Source: Blumeriella jaapii (Eukaryota > Ascomycota > Leotiomycetes > Helotiales > Drepanopezizaceae). From it: a DNA stretch of 64,000 nucleotides. Each line of letters starts with the position of its first letter. Position 1 is the first letter of the stretch. The position numbers and the translations under genes are program-made. Below are positions 56,701 through 64,000 of this stretch, piece after piece. Under the pieces are notes generated by a model. That model was not told where the DNA came from. It did no database searches and saw only the letters and a list, made by a program, of their open reading frames with translations. The DNA lies in NCBI GenBank assembly GCA_009599575.1, contig VWND01000069.1:930001-994000 (forward strand), given 5' to 3'.

Positions 56701-57347
56701 TTCGATAAAAACGTAGATTTTATAGCTTAGAATTCGAAAGTGTTTGACCGAAGATTTGTGTTTTTATCCCTGGCTAAATATTATTTTAAAAGGTTTAATA
56801 AAAGGTTTTACTATTTAATTAAATATTAGCCGTGAAATTAGTAATATAAATTACAGCTAATAAAGTTTTTGGCTATAAAAACTCCGGAATTTCCTGATTA
56901 ATTATAGCAGTTCGGAGCTTTTCTATTAAAATGCGAATCGAACGTTTTGATCGACCGTTTTGCTTTGAAATATAAAAAATAAATTTTTTTAAAATTATTT
57001 CAAAATGTTTAGCTAGCTTTCGCATTTGCGTAAAGTTGTATTCCTTACTTTTATCATAACGCTATTTTTTAATTGTACGGTTGTATTAGGTTTTAGCAAG
57101 GCGGATTATTTTTTTATTAGCTTGAAAAACTTTATTTTTTTTGAAATATATATAATCTTAACGAATTATAAATGCAGGGCAGGTAAAGATCGAGGTATAT
57201 TTATGGCCGTAAATATCGTTTGAAATAAAATATATTATATTAACATGCAGTTTATCGAAAGCCTTAATAGGTCTGGGGCGAGCCGAACGCTTATTCGTTT
57301 TTTTAATAAGTCGGCCAAATTCGTAAAATTGATATATACGTATTTTG
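56700..57347 (-). pseudogene. G copia integrase core remnant, cut by B2
   Basis: Minus strand, reading leftward from 57347: RPRPIKAFDKLHVNIIYFIS (first catalytic Asp is Asn), NDIYGHKYTSIF, then RYDKSKEYNFTQM near 57030-57060 (second Asp kept), then QNGRSKRSIRILIEKLRTAI and PKTLLAVIYITNFTAN near 56850-56950. The third catalytic residue, Glu in G.(S/A)ER, is Lys. B2 entered just before this part of the core with the duplication TTTTG. Confidence 0.9.
57343..57347. repeat. Target-site duplication of B2, left
   Basis: TTTTG precedes the B2 LTR and recurs at 63710-63714 after the other LTR. Confidence 0.92.
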
Positions 57348-57591
57348 TGTCACAGCTAGCTTGAGGGTGATCAGAAGGGTGATGTGGACCAAAAGGTACG
57401 CATGTAAATTGAAAGAAAAACACCGAGCTAGAATGCTCGGGGTCGCGAACTTTATATACAATGGGTTGCGCTTGTGGGTCACGTGATTTAGCGCGAGGTC
57501 TAGTGGCCGAGGTGGTCCGTGCCCAAACCTTAATCCAACACCATCAGCATTCATACTACTGGCAGCCATACCATTGGCCAAAATCGTAACA
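57348..57591 (-). repeat. B2 3' LTR (244 bp)
   Basis: TGTCACAGCTAGCTTGAGGG to ATCGTAACA. Almost no RIP damage. About two units of the 15-bp repeat are present, against four in B1. Confidence 0.93.
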
Positions 57592-57606
57592 CTACCCCCC
57601 CCCTCC
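57592..57606 (-). other. B2 polypurine tract and pol stop codon
   Basis: In the element direction: GGA, nine or ten G, then TAG, then TGTTACG of the LTR. The pol frame ends Phe-Gly-Gly-Gly-Gly-stop in these bases, the same arrangement as in A1. Confidence 0.82.
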
Positions 57607-57935
57607 GAAGAACTGCGTCCTCGCAATTGCAATTATAGGTTTATCGTTTTTTAATTTAGTGTAATTTTTTCTGCCTTCGTTATAAGCTTGCAACTATGCG
57701 AGGAGCGTTCGTAAAAAGTTTTTGGCGGTGAAATATAATCGGTGGAATGCTTAAAAGATATGGAGGGCCGTTATAGCGTCAAAACAAGGGTATTATTCGA
57801 GGTTTTTATTAGCGCTTTTTTAATTGATTTAATATTATAATACTTTTTTATGCAATTTCGAATTTATTATTTTTTCGATTTTTTATTCCGTTTATTCAGA
57901 AAGTAGTTAAATAAAGGCTGGTTCGGGGCGGCGTT
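57592..57935 (-). pseudogene. B2 chromodomain, end of pol
   Basis: Minus strand: PLLSGQRRPEPAFI-type linker near 57935, then KIEKIINSKLHKKVLQYQIN, EQYPCFDAITALHIF and LQAYNEGRKNYTKLKNDKPI. This matches a chromodomain (VEKIIDSR, LQY.I.W, EQYPASD) and the following helix (LREFH....P.KP, L..W..A...G..DY). Some positions in this quotation are stops in the DNA (Gln/Trp codons to TAA or TAG). Confidence 0.82.
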
Positions 57936-58340
57936 GGCCAGATAAAAGGTTGTTGATATGTTTTCGGAGCGAATATAAATGGAAGATTAGGTGGATTAAC
58001 CAGTTTGCGGAAAGGTTAAGTTTTTAATTTTTTTTTATTTTGTCGACGATTTTAATTAGGCCGTATTATTTATTTGAAAGCTTTCGGAAAGATCGGTCGA
58101 ACTTTTAATTTTTAGTATTTATTAATATTTCGTCGTTTATATTTTAATTTACCGGTCGTTTGTGCAGATTGGCGAGGCGTTTTATTTTGGCTTATTGCTG
58201 CGTAATAAACGATTGCGCGTATTTTATAATTTTTTTAGCTCGGAAAATCAAATGCAAAGTTTCGTCGCGGTTAAGCTTTTCGGTGGCCGAGCGAAAGGGA
58301 CGGGAATTGTTTATATTTTAGAATATGCGAGCCTCGTATT
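57936..58340 (-). pseudogene. B2 integrase C-terminal region
   Basis: Decayed C-terminal part of integrase and the GPY/F-like linker, recognised by position between core and chromodomain. The minus strand has FARPPKSLTATKLCI near 58250-58300. The plus-strand open frame 58162-58344 is an antisense shadow. Confidence 0.6.
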
Positions 58341-59400
58341 TATTTAAAATTTAAAAAGGAAAAATATTGCCGAGAGATTTGTACGGCAAAATTAGTTATG
58401 TAATATTTATTAAAAGTAAGCGTTTTTAATTGTTTTGATAGTAGAAGCAAAAAAGGCGGAAGCGTTGCTTAATATATTGGTTTATTATTTCGGTTTGCTT
58501 ATCGATATTAGAATTGTACGCAATAGTTAATTTAATTTTGGTTTTTAATATGCGGCAGAGTTTTTGCTAGAAAACCGAAATAAATTAAGTTTTTCGGTCC
58601 GAAATAATTGAATTCGGCATGCCGAAATGGCGCATCTAATGGATTAAAAATAAAGCTGCCAGTTTTTTCGCTGTGATAGTTTTATGGCAAAGGATTAATA
58701 AAAGCTTTTTAAATAGGCGATTTATTATTACGAAAGCGAAATTGTAATTATTTTCGTTTAATAAAAATTTCGTAAAATTTATCGTTAAATATTAATAAAG
58801 CCTGTTGGATATAGATAAAAGTTTTAAAAAACTCGGGGTTTTGTCGCGTTTAGCTTTTATTTATATACAACGATAATTCGAAACGTATTATTATATATTT
58901 GCTTTTATAGTTTTTTAATAATATTTGCGACCGATTAAAAGTTTTATTTTTTTTATTTCAGCGTATGCTACGTAAAGCTATTCGTAAATATATCGGATCA
59001 AAAAAGTTCGTAGTTCGGAAAGTTCTAAAAATATTATTAATTTGCTTTGGAAAAACAATTTGTTTTGTCGTAATTAATAATTAAAATTATAATTACGGGC
59101 TTGCGCTCGTTGCGTTTCGAAAAAGAAAAAGTTTTTGTTGGTTTACAGCAAATCGTTTATAATTATATAATTATATATATCGTATACGATTACGGAAATT
59201 GGATCTGCGGGTTTTTTTATAAACATTTTATTTTTTTCGTTTTCGCTGTTTTTTTCGGAAAAAATGCTGTCGTTATCGCGCTTATTAAACGCTATTTTTA
59301 TAAGCGCCAGCGTGGTTATGTTTTTAACAGCTATTTTTTTTAAAATTTAAAAATTTAATTTATCGTTTGGAAGCATCTGCTGTTTTCGAGCCGCTCGCTA
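58340..59400 (-). pseudogene. B2 integrase remnant
   Basis: Minus strand: zinc-binding part in the NIIKKL...CIQRKLNATKPR-like region (about 58850-58990), then the core with YNFAFVIIDRLFKKLLLILC (about 58700-58760), RHFGMP (about 58620-58640) and SIISDRKTQ-like near 58585. The first catalytic Asp could not be placed with certainty; the second is kept in SDR. Confidence 0.8.
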
Positions 59401-59598
59401 TCGTATTTTTAATAAGGAAATGTTTTGGTTTTTGCGAAAAAAGGTATTAGCGAGCGTATTAGTAATTTCTGACCGGTATATAATTGTAAAATAAAAATCG
59501 GCGAAAAACTCGGCTTATCGGATTTATCGGGCCGAAAAGTTTTTAATTATTATAAAATATTTCAAAGCGCGATAATCGGTATATATATATACGTTTTT

Positions 59599-59844
59599 TT
59601 AGGCGCTTAACAGCTCCGGCTTATAATTTTTGAAAAAGCGAAAAATAGCGAAAAGCTTTTTGTCGTAAATCGGATAATTAAGCTCGGCGTCGATTATAAT
59701 TTTAAAAAAAAAACCGACCGAATAATAAAAGTTATTTTTTTGCAATTGCGATAATATATCAGTTATTATTTTATTAAAAAAGTCGGTTTTTAAACGCGTT
59801 TGCTTATAAGAATCGTAATGGCACAAAATAAAAGCATTTAACAA
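59599..59844 (-). pseudogene. B2 RNase H remnant
   Basis: RLKTDFFNKIITDILSQLQK, YYSVGFFFKIIIDAELNYPI and YDKKLFAIFRFFKNYKPELL. Same blocks as B1 23225-23470, with AGVLSQ as TDILSQ. Confidence 0.9.
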
Positions 59845-60059
59845 AGTTTTGCGCAGTGTTTTCTATGCGTTTTTCTGTTTTTTCTCGAATACGAAAAAAA
59901 CGTTTTTGCTTGTGAAAGCAGTGAGAAGGCGGCAAATACGGCTGTAGCCGGCTATAAAGCGTTTGTAAAAATTGCAAAAGCTTAAAAAGTTTTATACGCT
60001 TCGCATATTCGTTGCATATTACTAATTTTTAATAATAGCGATTTTTTTCGGATTTATTT

Positions 60060-60710
60060 TAATATTTTAAATATTAATAACGAAACTTAAAAATTTGGTT
60101 TTCGTAATATTAAATTCGCATTTTTTAATATCGGCTTTTAAGCCGTGTTTTTTTAAAATCGACAGGATTTTTTTAACGTAAATTTTATATTTTAAATTAT
60201 TCGCGAAATAAATAAAAATATCGTTAAAATACGCCGAATAAAAATTATTTAAATATTTTATAAAAATATTATTAATAAAACGTTGAAATATAACGGACTT
60301 ATTAATAAAGCCGAACGAAAGAATTTTATATTTGTATATATTATATCGGATGCGAAAACTAATCAGTTTTTTAGATTTTTCGGATATCCGGATTCGATTA
60401 AATACTTATTAAATATTAATTTTCGTAAATATTTTAATTTTAATAATTCGCGCCAGCATTTCGTCGATTAAAAGTAAAAAATAGAAATCTTTTTTCGTAA
60501 AATCGTTGAGTTTGCGGTAATCGATATACAAGCGTATAAAGCCGTTTGACTTTTTAATAAATAAAATCGGGGCGGCGAAAAAAGTATTAAAAGATTTAAT
60601 AAAACTTTTATACAAATTGTCGAAAATATAACTTTTGATTTTTATAAATTGTTTATTCGTAAAACGTTTAAATAGTTTTATAAAAAGCGTATTTTCCGTG
60701 GCCAAATGTA
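60060..60710 (-). pseudogene. B2 reverse transcriptase remnant
   Basis: The open minus frame 60409-60705 reads NTLFIKLFKRFTNKQFIKIK, SFIKSFNTFFAAPILFIKKS, IRLYIDYRKLNDFTKKDFYF and IKIFTKINI. The catalytic region follows at about 60210-60240 (YFND in B1). The first Asp of KLD is Asn in both B copies. Confidence 0.92.
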
Positions 60711-61280
60711 TTTTGTAATTTATATCGGAGCGGCGAAAAGCGAGCTTATCGCTTTTTTGCTTATAAAATAATTTTTCGAATTCCGAATATTAAATTAAAA
60801 AAAGTTTTTTTATAAAAACTACGTTATCGTTATATTTGGCTTATAAAGCGTCGAGAACGGAAATGCTTTTTATTGCCGCGAATTATATAATTTTTGCAAA
60901 TTCGGCGATTTTCGCACGGCGGAAACGTTTTTTATTTATATTATATATAAAAGTAATAAACGTACAATCGCTGAATAATAATAATTTTTTTTTTTTGCGG
61001 CTCGCATTCGCTTTTCGTAACGTATTTGTAAAGCGCTGAATGCAAAGGCGGAAATATAGCTAATATTGCAATTAGAAATAAAAAAGGTAGCAATTGGCCC
61101 GGTTGGAAAAACCGGCTTGGTCGGTTCAGGGCTGCTAATAAAAAATTTTTTTATTTTATTTAAACTGCTTTTAAGGTTTCGTATAAATATGGAGGGTTTA
61201 TTAGCTTCAAAGTTTAAATAGACTTTTTTAATTATTATAAAAATGTTGGCAAAGGTATATAAGGCTTTTATTACGCTGTT
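60711..61280 (-). pseudogene. B2 protease to RT linker
   Basis: Aligns with B1 24341-24879. It contains the join point corresponding to the A2 insertion in B1 (about 61255). I could not place the protease triad, so the protease is inferred only from element architecture. Confidence 0.5.
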
Positions 61281-63280
61281 TCGTCTGTTTGCATTTTTTT
61301 AATATATACGACTAAGTATTTTAAGCTTTGTTCGCTAATTAAAATCGACGAATAATTGCTCGTTAAAATAAAAAATAACGGGCATATCGAATAGTTATTT
61401 TATTTTGTTTTTTTTTTGGCTATACGCTTATTTTAAATCGTAGTGCTGTAAAAATTTACGACTAATAAAAACGTCGGTAAAACCCAGGTTTATAATTAAA
61501 AAAGGAAAATTTATACGACGTCGATTAATTAAAAAAAAAAAAAAAATAGCAAAAGAAATAAGTTTTTTTCGGCTCGCCATTATAGCCGGTGAATATAATA
61601 AATTTATACAGCCGAATAAAATTTATTTCGAAACGTTTAAAAAAATTAATACGCTAAAAAAGTTTTAATCGCATCGAAAATATTAGCTTCGCTATCGATA
61701 TATACAAATATTTTAATATATGATTTATTACGTATTAGTTTTATAAAAATTAAAAATTATCGTTTTTTTATTAAAAAACGTTAATTAAATTTTAAATTTT
61801 TTTATAAATCGAATTTTTTGCTATAATAAAAATTTTTGCCACGATTTAAAAGTTTTTTAACAAATCGTTTTGCTTTTCGTCGATAATTATTTCGGCGATT
61901 TTGCGATTAAATTTGGCGTCGGAGCAAACGTTTGCGAAATGGCCGGGCTTGCCGCAGTTATAATAAGCGCTAAAAAAGCGCGTAACCAAGCGGAAAAAAT
62001 CGGGGATAGCAGAAATGGCAGTTATACGCTCGTAAGAATTTTTGTTAAAAAAAAGAAAAGCTATGCGAGCAGAAAAGGCTGAAAAAGTAAAACGTTATAA
62101 AGCTTTAAAAATACCGGGAATACGCCTAGAGTTTTAATTGGCAAAAGTTATAATAAAAGAAAAATAGTTTATGCGACGGATAAAAATTATTTTTTTAATT
62201 CGGATATTACGTGATTTTTTATTCGCAACGGCCAAGAATTCGTTTAAAATAATATAATCGTTATTTATTTTGTATTTTTTTATTCGGAAGTCGTATTTAA
62301 AAATAAAAATAATTTTTTCGTATATATTTTCAAACCAACGGTTTTTAGCAATTTTGCTAATAATTGCGTAACGAATAAATAAAAAACGAAAATTATTATA
62401 AATTTGACCGTTGTTTATATAAAGTTTATTATATTGCAATTTAATAAATTAAACGCGATTGTAATTAAAAAAGCGCTGATTAAAAATGCGGAAAACGTTT
62501 CGAGCCGATTAGGCTTGGTTATGAAACTCGGGGTTTAAATGTTTTAAAATAATAGTTTTTGCTTTTTTAATAATATATTTGAAATATATTTTGGCTTGGT
62601 TTATATTTTATATAAAGTTTTTTAAATACTTTTTAATAAATAGTTTTATATTTATTTTTTATACGTTATATTTAATTTTTTTTTAATAGTCGCTAAAAGC
62701 GTGGCGAAAATATTTGATTTTAAATGGTTCGATTCGAAAAATAGCTGGATCGAGAACGGAAAGATAATATTCGGAAATTAATTAAAGGTCCGTCGTAAAA
62801 GCGCGCGAAGCTCGAAATAAAAGAAAAGCGTCGCGGGCGATATTAGCGAAGGCTGAAAAGCGAGCGGCGGCGATAGCTTAAGCGATTATTTGAGCGATCT
62901 GAAGCTATTGGGCCGTAATGAATTTTTTAGCGTTGGCAGATATGCTGGACAGTCGGGAAGATATTCGTCGGTTTAAAGGTACTGAGGTGTCAGCGTCGTA
63001 TAATTCGATTTTAAGTTCGATAATAGAACGAAGGGATCCAGCAGATGATTGTGGTTTAATAGAAAAGTCGTGGAATAAAAACTTGCTGTCAGAATCGTCG
63101 AAAAAGCCTGAAACGAATGGAAATTCGAAAGCGCCAGAGGCAGAAGCAGAAGGTAGAAATGCTGATTCGAAGCCGAATCGTACGGATTGCGTTCGTTTTC
63201 GGATATCGCGTCGATTTATAAAAAAAGCATAAGGTGTTGTAGTATTAAAAAAAGGCGATTCGAATTGCAAAGGCAAATCG
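61281..63280 (-). pseudogene. B2 gag remnant with zinc knuckle
   Basis: Zinc knuckle at 61924-61965 (minus): YYNCGKPGHFANVC, first Cys as Tyr exactly as in B1, so this change may predate both copies. The N-terminal part is open at 62905-63276: RFGFESAFLPSASASGAFEF, DDSDSKFLFHDFSIKPQSSA and IIELKIELYDADTSV. It is less mutated than B1 here. The start codon is uncertain because the open frame begins with TTG. The plus-strand open frame 62918-63229 is the antisense shadow. Confidence 0.82.
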
Positions 63281-63465
63281 AATTAATAAAAAAGAAAAAC
63301 TCCAGCTTTTTCTGGAAATAAAATTAGTAAAAAGGAGTTTTAATTAAAACACCGATAAATAAACGTCGGTACGAGCGGTTTGAAAAAAGTTCGAATTGCA
63401 AAGGCAGATCGAGTTTTAACCGTAGATATAAAACTTTTTAGCAAAAATTGTTTGGTTTTTCTTTA

Positions 63466-63709
63466 TATTACAGCTAGCTTAAAAATAATTAAAAAAGTAA
63501 TATAAACCAAAAGGTACGCATATAAATTAAAAAAAAAACACCGAGCTAAAATGTTCGGGGTCGCGAACTTTATGTACAATGGGTTGCGCTTATAGGTCAC
63601 GTGATTTAGCGCGAGGCCTAGTGGCCGAGGTGGTCCGTGCCCAAATCTTAATCCAACACCATCAGCATTCATACCACTGGCAGCCATACCACTGGCCAGG
63701 ATCGTAACA
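63466..63709 (-). repeat. B2 5' LTR (244 bp)
   Basis: The inner left part is RIP-mutated (TATTACAGCTAGCTTAAAAA). The outer right part is clean up to ATCGTAACA. TTTTG follows. Confidence 0.93.
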
Positions 63710-64000
63710 TTTTGCCTGTTTTAGTTTTTTTGAATTTTATATTAATAATATTGTTTTAAATGTTTCGAACTGTTTGTAGCCCAGAGTAACAGAAACGTTT
63801 GTGCTAAAGTTCGATATTAATTGGAATCTTTTTAATAGCAGTAAATAAAACGTGTATTGCGACATAAATTAAATTATTAATTAAAAGCTTTTTTATAATA
63901 AACAATCTTTTATTAACAGCGCAGATTTTATTATCGTTGATTATATAAAAAATGTTCGATTTTAGGTAGCTTTTAAGCTTATTAAGCTTAAAGCCTGAAA
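63710..64000 (-). pseudogene. G copia GAG-pre-integrase part
   Basis: Minus strand: INIEL, stop, HKRFCYSGLQTVRN at about 63760-63815, matching the copia GAG-pre-integrase motif (LWH.RLGH.G...L). It connects over TTTTG to the integrase core at 57347, confirming that B2 split one copia gene. The left-over His and Cys positions of the zinc site lie around the B2 insertion. Confidence 0.85.

Larger units (their letters stand above)
57348..63709 (-). mobile_element. B2: complete Ty3 chromovirus, 6362 bp
   Basis: Complete, uninterrupted family B element on the minus strand with LTRs of 244 bp (57348-57591 and 63466-63709) and TTTTG on both sides. It holds gag with zinc knuckle, RT, RNase H, integrase, chromodomain and a G-rich purine tract. 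It is the youngest step of the right-hand chain (inserted in G) and the reference for B1. It is dead by RIP. Confidence 0.95.
54141..64000 (-). mobile_element. G: Ty1/copia element, split by B2, leaves the window
   Basis: Copia-type element on the minus strand: 3' LTR at about 54141-54503, purine tract, RNase H, RT, integrase core, then B2, then the GAG-pre-integrase part at 63710 onward. The order RNase H last and integrase before RT is diagnostic for Ty1/copia and is opposite to all other elements here. RIP damage is lighter than in the Ty3 elements. Its gag and 5' LTR are outside the window. Confidence 0.92.

Noticed and set aside
62918..63232. Open plus-strand frame of 104 codons rich in Ser, Glu and Asp
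   Set aside because: It is antisense to the gag frame of B2, whose minus-strand frame is conserved in B1 with RIP-type amino-acid changes, while the plus frame is broken in B1.
1..64000. Mitochondrial or plastid origin because of the extreme AT content
   Set aside because: LTR elements with 5-bp duplications, abundant CpG and strand-symmetric CpA loss indicate RIP of nuclear DNA. No organelle genes, tRNAs or rRNAs are present.

Overview
The window is an AT-rich, gene-poor block of a fungal nuclear genome, almost certainly a filamentous ascomycete (Pezizomycotina) with repeat-induced point mutation (RIP). I see no intact host gene, tRNA, rRNA or CRISPR array. Nearly every base belongs to a dead LTR retrotransposon. 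The RIP signature is visible wherever two copies can be aligned by eye: CpA and TpG have become TpA on both strands, CpG survives, Gln and Trp codons have become stops, and catalytic Asp has become Asn. Domain borders given for decayed polyproteins are approximate. LTR and target-site borders were read base by base.

Local family names used here: A, B and E are Ty3 elements with a chromodomain at the end of pol (chromoviruses); C is another Ty3-type lineage; G is a Ty1/copia element; D is known only from an LTR-like end fragment; F is an unrecognised repeated coding region. Left part: positions 1-9995 are the 3' part of E1, split inside pol by a complete A1 (2797-9252, duplication CTTAT). Positions 9996-10460 are unassigned. 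C runs from about 10461 to 17060 on the plus strand. F follows (17368-20510) and resumes at 33803 after a 13.3-kb insertion flanked by AAAAG. That insertion holds the D fragment (20511-20935) and B1 (20936-33802, minus strand), and B1 is split by a complete A2 (24880-31297, minus, duplication AAAAT).

Right part: after the F tail and about 350 bases of unassigned sequence comes an inverted partial copy of F (34238-34641). It is interrupted by a chain of insertions: A3 (minus, from 34642) is broken by A4 (plus, from 40633); A4 is broken by A5 (minus, from 51868); A5 is broken by copia G (minus, from about 54141); and G is broken by a complete B2 (57348-63709, duplication TTTTG). G resumes at 63710 and leaves the window. 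A complete E2 (40733-46731, duplication GGAAA) sits inside the 5' LTR of A4. Four complete elements therefore have both LTRs and perfect 5-bp duplications (A1, A2, E2, B2), and the right-hand chain is at least five insertions deep.

When alive these elements encoded Gag, aspartic protease, reverse transcriptase, RNase H and integrase. In the chromoviruses a C-terminal chromodomain, known in the family to read heterochromatin marks, would have steered insertion into regions like this one. Repeated insertion of chromoviruses into one another followed by RIP explains most of the layout. The parts not explained are the mismatched ends of the D/B1 unit, the unidentified F coding region, and a gradient of RIP damage across the LTRs.
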